From assembly GCA_963839095.1 (NCBI GenBank), contig CAWIUF010000074.1, positions 215,071-279,070 of the forward strand: 64,000 nucleotides of DNA, in the 5' to 3' direction. Source of the stretch: Palsa-504 sp963839095 (lineage in GTDB: Bacteria; Actinomycetota; Actinomycetes; Streptosporangiales; Streptosporangiaceae). Within the stretch, counting starts at the first letter, position 1. Every line of letters starts with the position of its first letter. Below the pieces are notes generated by a model. It made no database searches and was not told where the DNA came from. It worked only from the letters and a program-made list of their open reading frames with translations. Below are positions 42,656 through 51,340 of this stretch, in pieces. The position numbers were made by a program, and so were the translations under genes.

Positions 42656-43990
42656 TTAGGGAGTTAGGTTTTCTAGGGCCTGGCCTGCGGCGGGCACCCC
42701 TTGCTGGAAGACCAGCCAGATCCGGCCGGGGTCGGACAGCAGGGCCGGCTCGGCCAGCGGGTCTCCGTCCACGACGATCAGGTCGGCGAGCTTGCCCTCG
42801 GTCACGGTGCCCACCTGCCCGGCCAGGCCCAGCGCCTCGGCCGCGGTGCCGGTGGCGGCGGCCAGGGCCTGGCCGGGGGTGAGCCCGTGGTGCACCATCC
42901 GCTGGATCTCCAGCCCGGTGGCCAGGCTCACGTCGCTGCCCAGCGCGATCTTCACCCCGGCCTGCCGGGCCGCCCGCATGCTGGCCGCGCCCTCGGCCAG
43001 GTTGTGGTGGGCCAGCTCGGTCAGCACGGCCGGCATCCCGGGGTCGGCGTGCGGGGCGTCGGGGTCGGCGGGTACGGCACCGGACCCGGCGTCCTGGCCG
43101 ACGGCCTCGCCCAGGCCGGCCATCCAGTAGTAGCCCGACAGCGTGGGCACCAGGACCTGGCCCGCGGCCGCCATCGCCTCGAGCAGGTCAGGGCGGCGGT
43201 GCAGGTACATGCCGTGCTCGATGGTGTCCGCGCCGTGCCGGATCGCGGCCGCGCAGCCGTCCAGGCCCTCGGCGTGGGCCGCCACCCGGTAGCCGAGCCG
43301 GTGGGCCTCGTCGGTGACGGCGGCCAGTTCCGGCTCGGTGAGCTGGAGCGGGTCGGGGTCCTCGAGCTCGTTGGACCGGGCGCCGGTCGTCATCATCTTG
43401 ACGAAGTCGGCGCCCTCCCTGATCTGCTCCCGCACCGCCCGCCGGACGTCGTCGGGCCCGTCGGCCTCGCGGTACATGTCGCCGTAGAACCGGCCGCCCG
43501 GGGCCGTCGCCGAGATGATCTTCCCGCAGGTCAGCAGCCGGGGGCCGCGGAACGCGCCGTAGCGCATGGCCTGCCGGGCCTGCTGCGGGAGCAGCCCCTG
43601 CGAGCCGCAGACCCGGATGGTGGTCACGCCCAGCCGCAGGTACTCGCGCAGCTCGGCCTGGAGGAAATGCGCCGCCACCCCGGGCAGCGGGGCCTCGGCG
43701 CCCTTGGCGGTGTGTGGGACGTGGCCGGAGGCGTGCGTGTGCACGTCGGTCAGCCCCGGCATCAGGGTCCGCCCGCCCAGGTCGAGCGGCCGGGCGCCGT
43801 CCGGGCAGCGTTCCCGGTCGTCCGCGACCCGTTGGATGACGCCGTCCTCGATCAGGACCGCGGTGTCCGCGCGCAGCGCGGCGCCGGCACCGGCCGCCGG
43901 GCTGCCGTCGAACAGCCGGGCCCCGGTCAGCCAGAGCCGCCCCCGCGCCGGGGGCGGGGCCGCGATGAGGGCCGGGAACCTGTGCGCCAC
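42656..43990 (-). CDS. metal-dependent amidohydrolase (prolidase-like/imidazolonepropionase-like)
   Basis: 444 residues. Amidohydrolase superfamily with the binuclear-metal set: VHTHASGHVPH (HxH), FVKMMTTGA (carbamylated lysine), VAAHAEGLDG (His), TIEHGMYLHRRPD (His) and LGSDVSLATG (Asp). The C-terminal urease-like beta sandwich (GTVTEGKLADLIVVDGDPLA) is present. Closest by motif to Xaa-Pro dipeptidase/arginine carboxypeptidase-type members that hydrolyse small amides or dipeptides. It is convergent with the ABC-VIT genes. A role in processing the compound imported by that system is possible but not shown. Confidence 0.88.
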   Translation of the reverse strand: MAHRFPALIAAPPPARGRLWLTGARLFDGSPAAGAGAALRADTAVLIEDGVIQRVADDRERCPDGARPLDLGGRTLMPGLTDVHTHASGHVPHTAKGAEAPLPGVAAHFLQAELREYLRLGVTTIRVCGSQGLLPQQARQAMRYGAFRGPRLLTCGKIISATAPGGRFYGDMYREADGPDDVRRAVREQIREGADFVKMMTTGARSNELEDPDPLQLTEPELAAVTDEAHRLGYRVAAHAEGLDGCAAAIRHGADTIEHGMYLHRRPDLLEAMAAAGQVLVPTLSGYYWMAGLGEAVGQDAGSGAVPADPDAPHADPGMPAVLTELAHHNLAEGAASMRAARQAGVKIALGSDVSLATGLEIQRMVHHGLTPGQALAAATGTAAEALGLAGQVGTVTEGKLADLIVVDGDPLAEPALLSDPGRIWLVFQQGVPAAGQALENLTP

Positions 43991-44109
43991 GTGGTACCGC
44001 CTTCCTGTCTTTGTGCTGCGAACCTAGTCACTGTTGTAACGGACCAGCCGGCGCCGGTTCGGGGTGGGGCGCTCCGGAAGCGCGGGGCTACTGAGTGGTA
44101 AGGTGCCCC

Positions 44110-45399
44110 GTGGTTATCTTGAACCGTCCGCTTCGCATTGCGCTGCTGTCGTATCGCAGTAAGCCGCACTGCGGCGGCCAGGGCATCTACGTACGCCACC
44201 TGACCAGGGAACTTCACGCGCTCGGGCATCATGTCGAGGTGTTCTCGGGTCAGCCCTACCCCGAACTCGACGACGGCCCGGTGCTGCGCGAGGTGCCCAG
44301 CCTGGACCTCTACCGCGACGAGGACCCGTTCCGCACGCCGGGCTGGCGTGAGTACCGGGACTGGATCGACGTGCTGGAAACCGCCACGATGTGGACGGCC
44401 GGGTTCCCGGAGCCGCTGACCTACAGCCTGCGGGCGCTGCGGGTTTTGAAGGCGCGGCCGGGCGACTTCGACGTGGTCCACGACAACCAGGTGCTCGGCT
44501 ACGGGATGCTCGGCGTGCCGCGGCTGGGGCTGCCGCTGGTGACCAGCGTGCACCACCCGATCAGCGTGGACCGGCGGATCGAGCTGTCCGAGGCGCGCGG
44601 GATGGCCCGGCTGTCCAAGCGGCGCTGGTACGGGTTCGTCCGGATGCAGGCCCGGGTGGCCCGCCGGGTCTCGGAGCAGGCACCGCTGCTCACCGTGTCT
44701 TCCTCGGCCCGGGATGACATCTGCCGCGACTTCGGGGTCCGGCCGCAGAACGTGCGGATCATCCCGCTGGGCGTGGACACCCGGGTGTTCCACCCGCGTC
44801 CGGCGCCGCGGGTGCCGGGCCGGATCGTCGCCGTGGCCAGCTCGGACTCCCCGCTGAAGGGGGTGGCCACGCTGCTGCGGGCGATGGCCAAGCTGGTCAC
44901 CGACACCGACGCGCACCTGATCGTGGTGGGCAAGCCCGGGCCGGCCAACGAGAAGCTGCACGCCCAGCTGTCGCTGGGCGACCGGGCCAGGTTCATGAGC
45001 GGGCTTTCGGATTCGGCCCTGGCCGAGCTGCTGGCCAGCGCGGAGATCGCCGTGGTGGCCTCGCTCTACGAGGGGTTCTCGCTGCCCGCGGTGGAGCACA
45101 TGGGCTCGGGCACTCCGCTGGTGGCGAGCGACTCCGGGTCGCTGCCCGAGGTGGCCGGGGACGCCGCCGTCCTGTTCAACCCGGGGGACGACGAGCACCT
45201 CGCCGCCGTGCTGCGGCGGCTGCTGGGCGCCCCGGCCGAGCGGGCCGCGCTGTCCGAACGGGCGCTGCGCCGGGTCAGCGAGCGGTTCGCCTGGCCCGCG
45301 GTGGCCCAGGCGACCGCGGAGCAGTACCGGCAGGCCATCGCGGCGCGCGGAGGCACGGCGCGCGAAGGAGCTGAGGGACAGGAGCGGCCGTCGTGCTGA
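44110..45399 (+). CDS. family 4 glycosyltransferase (GT-B)
   Basis: 429 residues from GTG 44110 (AAGG six bases upstream); GTG 44095 is an alternative. GT-B fold: N-terminal domain has LRIALLSYRSKPHCGGQGIY and DVVHDNQVLGYGML. The linker QNVRIIPLGVDTRVFHP leads to the nucleotide-sugar domain with DTDAHLIVVGKPG, AELLASAEIAVVASLYEGFS and LPAVEHMGSGTPLVASDSGS (E-x7-E motif). First gene of a three-gene operon with overlapping ends; the others are a methyltransferase and a cyclase-like protein. Probably builds a lipid-linked or envelope glycan. Donor and acceptor unknown. Confidence 0.92.
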   Translation: MVILNRPLRIALLSYRSKPHCGGQGIYVRHLTRELHALGHHVEVFSGQPYPELDDGPVLREVPSLDLYRDEDPFRTPGWREYRDWIDVLETATMWTAGFPEPLTYSLRALRVLKARPGDFDVVHDNQVLGYGMLGVPRLGLPLVTSVHHPISVDRRIELSEARGMARLSKRRWYGFVRMQARVARRVSEQAPLLTVSSSARDDICRDFGVRPQNVRIIPLGVDTRVFHPRPAPRVPGRIVAVASSDSPLKGVATLLRAMAKLVTDTDAHLIVVGKPGPANEKLHAQLSLGDRARFMSGLSDSALAELLASAEIAVVASLYEGFSLPAVEHMGSGTPLVASDSGSLPEVAGDAAVLFNPGDDEHLAAVLRRLLGAPAERAALSERALRRVSERFAWPAVAQATAEQYRQAIAARGGTAREGAEGQERPSC

Positions 45400-46124
45400 C
45401 CGTTGATTTCGGCCGGTTCCCGGTCCGGGCCGGGCACCGGGTGCTCGACCTGGGCTGCGGCGGCGGCCGGCACGCGTTCGAGGTCTACCGGCGCGGCGCT
45501 GACGTGGTGGCGTTCGACCTGGACCCGGGCGAGCTGACCCCGGTGACGTCCATGTTCGGCGGGATGCTGGCGGCGGGCGAGGTCAGCGCGCAGACCGGGG
45601 CGGGGGCGATCTCCGGGGACGCCACCGCCATGCCGTTCGGTGACGGCGCGTTCGACCGGGTGATCGCGTCCGAGGTCCTCGAGCACATCCTGGACGACCA
45701 GCGGGCCATGAACGAGCTGGCCCGGGTGCTGCGGCCGGGCGGGCTGGCCGCCATCACGGTGCCCGCCTTCCTGCCCGAGCGGATCTGCTGGGCGCTGTCC
45801 TCGGAGTACCACGACACGCCCGGCGGGCACGTGCGCATCTACACCCGGGTCGAGCTGGAAGCCAAGCTGGCCCGGGCCGGGCTGACCGCGCTGTGGCACC
45901 ACCACGCGCACGGGCTGCACTCGCCGTACTGGTGGCTCAAGTGCGCGGTCGGCGTGCACGACGACAAGCACCGGCTGGCCAGCGCGTACCACAAGCTGCT
46001 GGTCTGGGACATCATGCGCAAGCCGGCCCTGACCCGGCGGGCCGAGCAGGCGCTGAACCCGCTGATCGGGAAGAGCCTGGTGGTGTACGCGGTCAAGTCT
46101 GTCGCGGGGCGGGTGGATGGCTGA
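45393..46124 (+). CDS. class I SAM-dependent methyltransferase
   Basis: 243 residues from GTG 45393, overlapping the glycosyltransferase stop. Motif I is RVLDLGCGGGRHAFEVYRRG; the acidic residue after strand 2 is in VVAFDLDPGEL. Motifs GDATAMPFGDGAFDRVIASE, VLEHILDDQRAMNELARVLR and PGGLAAITVPAFLPE follow, as in the Methyltransf_11 group. C-terminus binds substrate. Small-molecule or glycolipid methylation is likely from context. Overlaps the next gene by 8 bp. Confidence 0.92.
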   Translation: MLTVDFGRFPVRAGHRVLDLGCGGGRHAFEVYRRGADVVAFDLDPGELTPVTSMFGGMLAAGEVSAQTGAGAISGDATAMPFGDGAFDRVIASEVLEHILDDQRAMNELARVLRPGGLAAITVPAFLPERICWALSSEYHDTPGGHVRIYTRVELEAKLARAGLTALWHHHAHGLHSPYWWLKCAVGVHDDKHRLASAYHKLLVWDIMRKPALTRRAEQALNPLIGKSLVVYAVKSVAGRVDG

Positions 46125-47157
46125 CCGGGTTTCCGGATCCGGTCTGGCCCTCGACCGGGCCGCCGTGGTCGCCACGGGTGAGTACATCGCCCGGATGCAG
46201 GAGCCTGCCGGGGGGATCGCGTGGCCGGACGGGCACGTCGAGGCGTGGGACCACGTCGAGTGCGCGATGGCCATGCGGGTCTGCGGGCTGGGCTCGCCGA
46301 CCCGGCGGGCGTACCGGTGGCTGCGCGAGAACCAGCGGGCCGACGGCTCCTGGCCGCGGTCCACCGTGGCCGGCCAGGTGACCGACCCGGCGGCGGAGAG
46401 CCACCACGCCGCCTACGTGGCGGTCGGCGTCTGGCACGAGTACCTGATCACCGGGGACGAGAGCTTCGCGCTGGACATGTGGCCGGTGGTCCGCCGCGCG
46501 GTGGAGTGGACGCTGGCGCTGCGGACGCCGCGCGGCGAGATCCGCTGGGAGCGCGACGCGGCCGGGCAGCCGGGGGCGTACGCGCTGCTGACCGGCTGCT
46601 CGAGCATCCACCAGAGCCTTCGCTGCGCGGTCGCGCTGGCCAAGCTGGCCGATGACCCGCGGCCCGACTGGGAACTCGCGGCGGACCGGCTGGGGCACGT
46701 GGTGGCGTACTGCCCGGAGGCGTTCGAGGACAAGAGCCGGTTCTCGATGGACTGGTACTACCCGGTGCTCGGCGGCGCGCTGCGGGGGCCGGACGCGGAG
46801 CGCCGGCTGCTGGCGGGCTGGGCGGAGTTCGTCGTGCCGGGGCTCGGCGTCCGCTGCGTGAGCGGCTCGGACTGGGTGACCGCGGCCGAGACCTGCGAGC
46901 TGGTCATGGCGCTGGACGCATGCGGGATGCGGGCGCAGGCCCGGGAGGTGTTCGCCAGCATCCAGCACATGCGCCAGCCGGACGGCTCCTACTGGACCGG
47001 CTGGCAGTTCGCCAACGCCGCGCCGTTCCCGCGGGAGCGGTCGACCTGGACGTCGGCCGCGGTGGTGCTCGCGGCCGACGCGCTGGCGGGCTTTACCGGC
47101 GGCGCCGGGATCTTCCGCGACGCGGGGGCGGCGCCGGACGCCGGTGACGGCCCGTAG
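46117..47157 (+). CDS. alpha/alpha-toroid (squalene cyclase/prenyltransferase-like) protein
   Basis: 346 residues with a repeated alpha-helical pattern seen in terpenoid cyclases and prenyltransferase beta subunits: EYIARMQEPAGGIAWPDGHV, YRWLRENQRADGSWPRSTV (QxxDGSW-like), CGMRAQAREVFASIQHMRQP, DGSYWTGWQF. The DXDD acid motif of squalene-hopene cyclases is not visible, so it may not be a cyclase. It shares its operon with a glycosyltransferase and a methyltransferase. The protein may act on a polyprenyl or glycan substrate. Some toroid proteins are glycoside hydrolase relatives. Fold call is reasonable, function unknown. Confidence 0.75.
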   Translation: MADRVSGSGLALDRAAVVATGEYIARMQEPAGGIAWPDGHVEAWDHVECAMAMRVCGLGSPTRRAYRWLRENQRADGSWPRSTVAGQVTDPAAESHHAAYVAVGVWHEYLITGDESFALDMWPVVRRAVEWTLALRTPRGEIRWERDAAGQPGAYALLTGCSSIHQSLRCAVALAKLADDPRPDWELAADRLGHVVAYCPEAFEDKSRFSMDWYYPVLGGALRGPDAERRLLAGWAEFVVPGLGVRCVSGSDWVTAAETCELVMALDACGMRAQAREVFASIQHMRQPDGSYWTGWQFANAAPFPRERSTWTSAAVVLAADALAGFTGGAGIFRDAGAAPDAGDGP

Positions 47158-47198
47158 GGCGGGGCTGGCCGTCGGACCGGGCCTTTGGCGGGGCCTTT

Positions 47199-47831
47199 TC
47201 AGCCGATGCCGTCGCCGGTTCGCTCGAGCAGGCGCAGTGAGCCCTGGCCCTCGACTTCGGTGAACGCGCCGGACTTCACCGCCCGCTGGTAGATGCGGTA
47301 CGGGGCCTGGCCGCCGTCGGCGGGATCGGGGAACACGTCGTGGATGGCCAGCACGCCGCCGGGCGCGACCCACGGGGCCCAGCTCTCGTAGTCGGTGCTG
47401 GCGGCGGCGTCGGTGTGGCCGCCGTCGATGAACAGCATGCCCAGCGGCGTCCGCCACAGGCGGGCCACGTCGGCGGAGCGGCCCACCACGACGATCACGT
47501 CGTCCTCGACTCCCGCTCCGGCCAGCGTTTTTCGCAGGTGCGGCAGGGTATCGAGCCGGCCGGTGGCCGGATCGACCAGGGCCGTGTCGTGGTACTCCCA
47601 GCCCGGCTGGTTCTCCTCCGAACCGTGGTGGTGGTCCACGGTGATCACCGGCTGGCCTTTTCCGCGAGCGGCGGCGGCCAGGTAGATGGTGGACTTGCCG
47701 CAGTAGGTGCCGACCTCGAGGACCGGCCCGCGGGCAGCGTAGCGCGCGGCCGCGTCGTGCAGGGCCAGGCCCTCGGCGGCGGGCATGAAGCCGGTGGCGG
47801 CTTCGGCTGCTTTGAGCAGCTCAGGGTCCAT
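47199..47831 (-). CDS. class I SAM methyltransferase (Methyltransf_24 / hydroxylase-like)
   Basis: 210 residues. The SAM fold opens with GPVLEVGTYCGKSTIYLAAA (glycine motif), then PVITVDHHHGSEENQPGWEY. GMLFIDGGHTDAAASTDYES contains the IDGxH signature seen in the CmcI/Methyltransf_24 group, and PGGVLAIHDVFPDPADGGQ follows. Metal-binding His/Asp residues suggest O-methylation with Mg2+. It immediately follows the response-regulator gene: its ATG is adjacent to the regulator stop (TAAATG), so it belongs to that operon. It faces the glycosyltransferase operon across 41 bp. Confidence 0.88.
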   Translation of the reverse strand: MDPELLKAAEAATGFMPAAEGLALHDAAARYAARGPVLEVGTYCGKSTIYLAAAARGKGQPVITVDHHHGSEENQPGWEYHDTALVDPATGRLDTLPHLRKTLAGAGVEDDVIVVVGRSADVARLWRTPLGMLFIDGGHTDAAASTDYESWAPWVAPGGVLAIHDVFPDPADGGQAPYRIYQRAVKSGAFTEVEGQGSLRLLERTGDGIG

Positions 47832-48467
47832 TTATGACTCCAGGTAGGCGAGCACGGCGAGCACCCGGCGGTTGTCGTCGTCCGAGGGTGCCAGGTCAAG
47901 CTTGCCGAAAATGCCCGCCGCGTGCTTGCTGACCGCCTTCTCGGTGATGAAGAGCCGCTGGGCGATCGCGGCGTTGGAGCGGCCCTCGGCCATCAGCGCG
48001 AGCACCTCGCGCTCCCGCGGCGTCAGCCGGGACACCGGCTGGCTGCGGGCCATCAGCTTCTGCACCACCTCGGGGTCGAGCACGGTGCCGCCGGCCGCCA
48101 CGGTGCGGATGGCCGCGGCGAACGACTCGTCGTTGAACACCCGGTCCTTGAGCAGGTAGCCGACCCCGCCGGCCTGGTCGGCCAGCAGCTCGCGGGCGTA
48201 CAGCTGCTCCACGTACTGGGACAGGACCAGGACGGGCAGGCCGGGTACTTCTCTGCGGGCCGCCAGGGCCGCCCGCAGCCCGTCGTCGGTGTGGGTGGGC
48301 GGCAGCCTGACGTCGACGATCCCCATGTCGGGCCGCTCTTTGATGAGGGCTTCGAGGAGCTCCGGCGCGCTGCCCACCGCCGCGGCGATCTCGAACCCGT
48401 GCGCGGTGAGCAGCCGGACCAGGCCGTCCCTCAGCAGGAAGAGATCTTCGCCGATGACGATGCGCAC
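47832..48467 (-). CDS. NarL/LuxR-type response regulator
   Basis: 211 residues. Receiver domain: MRIVIGEDLFLLRDGLVRLL, phospho-Asp in MGIVDVRLPP, and GVGYLLKDRVFNDESF (Lys). LuxR-type helix-turn-helix LTPREREVLALMAEGRSNAA and FITEKAVSKHAAGIFGKLDL. The first 37 bases overlap the kinase gene, so it is translated with it. The stop is adjacent to the methyltransferase start. Confidence 0.93.
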   Translation of the reverse strand: MRIVIGEDLFLLRDGLVRLLTAHGFEIAAAVGSAPELLEALIKERPDMGIVDVRLPPTHTDDGLRAALAARREVPGLPVLVLSQYVEQLYARELLADQAGGVGYLLKDRVFNDESFAAAIRTVAAGGTVLDPEVVQKLMARSQPVSRLTPREREVLALMAEGRSNAAIAQRLFITEKAVSKHAAGIFGKLDLAPSDDDNRRVLAVLAYLES

Positions 48468-50015
48468 GGTACCTCGATAACGACGATGGTCGGCCCGCCC
48501 GGCGGGCTGCTCACCGCCAGGATGCCATCAAACGTCGCCAGCCTGCGCTCGACTCCGGCCAGGCCGGTCCCGCCGGCCAGGTCGGCGCCCCCGGCGCCGT
48601 CGTCAGTGACCTCGGCACGGAGTATCCCTCCCCGGTGGCTGAGGTTTATCCGGACCGAACGGGCTCCCGCGTGCTTCGTGACATTGGCCAGCGCCTCGGC
48701 GACCGAGAAGTAGACCGCGGACGCCACCGGCAGCTCCACCGGCTCGGGCAGGTCGGCGTCGACCGTGACCGGCAGCGGCGTGTCCAGGGCAAGCGCCCGG
48801 ATGGCATCGCCGAGGCCGCGGTCGGCGAGCACCGGCGGGTAGATGCCGCGCACCAGGTCACGCAGCTCGGTCAGGGCGCGGGAGGAGCTTTCCTTGGCCT
48901 CACCGACCAGCGCCAGCGCCGCATCGGGGTTGCTGGCGAACAGACGTTCGGCCGCCTGCAGGCTCATCCCCACCGCGACCAGCCGGGCCTGCGCGCCGTC
49001 GTGCAGGTCCCGCTCGATCCGGCGCAGCTCGGCGGCCGCGGTGTCCACGGCGACGCTGCGGGACTGGGTCAGGGTCTCCACCCGTTCGGTCAATCGGGTG
49101 GCCCGCTCGGCTAGCTCGGTGCTGGCCCGGTGCTCGCGGATCACCCGGGGCGCCAGCCACAGGCCGAGCCCGAGCAACGCCGTGCCCTCCAGGGCCGTAG
49201 CGGCTACGGTGCCGAAGCTCTGGCTGGTCAGCGGGACGAAGCCGTAGACGAACCCGGGTACGGACGGCCAGAACGAGGCGATCAGGAGCCCGTAGCCGCC
49301 GAGCACGAACAGGCCCGCTTCGGCCACGGTCGCGGCCCACAGCGGGGAGCGGAAGATCAAGGCCACGCTGGCCGTGGCGAGGGCTACGTCCAGCAGGACG
49401 ACCAGCGACACCGTGATCGCCGGTATGCCGAACCAGGATCTCGGCCCCATCAGGAGCAGCGCCAGCACGGTGACCGGGATCAGGAGCAGGCCCTGGCGGG
49501 ACGAAATCCCGCCCCGGCCCGGATCCCGCCAGCCGCGGACCAGCGGCCCGCACCAGGCCGGCGCCCGGCGCGTCGACCTGGACGAGCAGCCACGAGCCGA
49601 CGGCGAACAAGATCGCGGCCAGCGGCAGCAGCAGGCGGGCGGTCCAGAACCCGCCGCCGAAGACCAGCCCGTAGGGGACCTGGTTATCGAAGCCGTCGCG
49701 GTAGGCCCGGGACGCCGCGAGCGCCTGGATGCCCAGGGCGAGCACGGCGTACGGGGCGAGCTTGGCGGCCAGCCGCGGAGCCCAGCGCACCAGCGCCGCC
49801 GCGACGGCGAGCTCGGCCACGGCCAGCGCGTGCACGTGACCGGTCATCGCGGCGGCCGTCAGCGCGGCGGGCAGCAGCACCAGGCCCCAGCCGCGCGCCC
49901 GGATGGCCCCCGCAGGCCATCCGGGCCCAGGGCCGCCTTCCCCATCGGCGTGCACCAGGGCGAACGCGATGCGCCGCCGAGCAGCAGCAGTGACACCAGG
50001 ATACAGCGAAATCAT
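48431..50015 (-). CDS. sensor histidine kinase, HPK7 type (frameshift near 49555)
   Basis: About 527 residues in total. The first part (frame open from 50015) contains several hydrophobic helices (WGLVLLPAALTAAAMTGHVH, LLPLAAILFAVGSWLLVQVD). After a shift near 49555 the other frame gives ISSRQGLLLIPVTVLALLLM and more helices. Then ELRRIERDLHDGAQARLVAV (phospho-His), AVYFSVAEALANVTKHAGAR (N box) and GTGLAGVERRLATFDGILAV (G box) follow. The end overlaps the response regulator. The stimulus is unknown. The shift sits in a stretch rich in C/G runs, so an indel is likely. Confidence 0.88.
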
Positions 50016-50098
50016 GGCCGCGGGCTCCCTCCGGTGTCAGGAACGCGGTCAGGTCCCATCGTGGTCGCGCGGGCCGGCCTGCCGCTATGGGCCTGCGC

Positions 50099-51334
50099 CT
50101 ACGCTCGGGGTAGGCCTAGGCCCCCTATCCGGCTGAGCTGGGACAGCCGCTTCAGCGCCTCGGTCAGGACCTCGGGCTGCTTGCAGAAGGCGAACCGGAC
50201 GTGGCTGCGGGCCGCCTCGGGGTGGTCGTAGAAGATCGCGGTGGGGATGGCGACCACGCCGGCCCGGTCCGGCAGCGTCCGGCAGAACTCCACGCCGTCG
50301 TCGTAGCCCAGCGGCCTGATGTCGGCGGTGACGAAGTAGGTGCCCTGCGGCGGGTAGACCGTGAAGCCGAGCTCGTCCAGGCCCGCGGTGAGCAGGTCGC
50401 GCTGGGCCCTCAGGTCGGCTTTGAGCTTGTCGTAGTACGCGTCCGGCAGGGCGAGCGCCTGCGCCATCGCGTACTGGAACGGGCCGCCGCTGACGAACGT
50501 GAGGAACTGCTTGGCCGTCTTCACCGCGGTGACCAGCTCGGGGGTGGCCTTGACCCAGCCGATCTTCCAGCCGGTGAAGGCGAACGTCTTGCCCGCCGAG
50601 CTGACCGACACCGTGCGCTCGCGCATCCCCGGGAACTGGACGATCGGCACGTGCTCGACGTCGAAGGCCAGGTGCTCGTAGACCTCGTCGGTGACGACAA
50701 GAAGGTCGTGCTCGACGGCTAGCTTGGCGATGGCGGCCAGCTCGTCGCGGTCGAAGACGGTGCCGGTCGGGTTGTGCGGGCTGTTCAGCAGGATGAGCCT
50801 GGTCTTGGCGGTGATGGCTTTCTTCAGCTCGTTGATGTCGGGGCGGAAGCCCGGCGGGCGCAGCGTGACCGGGACGCGGACGCCGCCGGCCATGGCGATG
50901 TTGGCCGCGTAGGAGTCGTAGTAGGGCTCGAACGCGATCACCTCGTCGCCCGGCTCGACCAGCGCGAGCATGGCGGCGGCGATCGCCTCGGTGGCACCCG
51001 CGGTGACCAGGATCTCGGTGTCCGGGTCGAAGTTCAGGCCGTAGAACCGCTGGTCGTGGAGGGCGATGGCCTGACGCAGCTCGGGGACGCCCGGGCCGGG
51101 CGGGTACTGGTTGCCGCGGCCGGCCAGGATGGCGTCGGCCGCCGCCTGGGCGATCTCGGCCGGCCCGTCCCGGTCGGGGAAGCCCTGGCCGAGGTTGATG
51201 GACCCGGTCGCGACCGCCCGGGCCGACATCTCGGCGAAGATCGTCGTGCCCAGGCCCTCGAGGCGCCGGTTCAGCAGTGGTCGTTCGTGGTTCACGAGCC
51301 CAATGACATCACGTGGCCGCGGGTTAGGCTGCAC
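50099..51334 (-). CDS. PLP-dependent aminotransferase, class I/II
   Basis: 411 residues from GTG 51334; GTG 51295 (VNHERPLLNRRL) is the more usual start for the family. The fold-type I motifs are SINLGQGFPDRDGP, VTAGATEAIAAAMLALVEPG, LLNSPHNPTGTVFDRDELA (Asn contacting PLP), VVTDEVYEHLAFD (Asp) and SSAGKTFAFTGWKIGWV (Schiff-base lysine), plus the C-terminal Arg in RSHVRFAFCKQ. This pattern fits DapC-like (N-succinyl-diaminopimelate) and KAT/YbdL-type glutamine/methionine transaminases. The divergent nitrilase neighbour favours the transaminase plus omega-amidase pairing, but substrate assignment is uncertain. Confidence 0.9.
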   Translation of the reverse strand: MQPNPRPRDVIGLVNHERPLLNRRLEGLGTTIFAEMSARAVATGSINLGQGFPDRDGPAEIAQAAADAILAGRGNQYPPGPGVPELRQAIALHDQRFYGLNFDPDTEILVTAGATEAIAAAMLALVEPGDEVIAFEPYYDSYAANIAMAGGVRVPVTLRPPGFRPDINELKKAITAKTRLILLNSPHNPTGTVFDRDELAAIAKLAVEHDLLVVTDEVYEHLAFDVEHVPIVQFPGMRERTVSVSSAGKTFAFTGWKIGWVKATPELVTAVKTAKQFLTFVSGGPFQYAMAQALALPDAYYDKLKADLRAQRDLLTAGLDELGFTVYPPQGTYFVTADIRPLGYDDGVEFCRTLPDRAGVVAIPTAIFYDHPEAARSHVRFAFCKQPEVLTEALKRLSQLSRIGGLGLPRA

Positions 51335-51340
51335 GGTATG
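51325..51340 (+). promoter_or_regulatory. candidate leaderless promoter of nitrilase gene
   Basis: TAGGCT (51325-51330) is a fair -10 hexamer 7 bases before the A of ATG 51338, and no ribosome-binding site precedes the ATG. Transcription probably starts at or next to the start codon. Confidence 0.45.
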
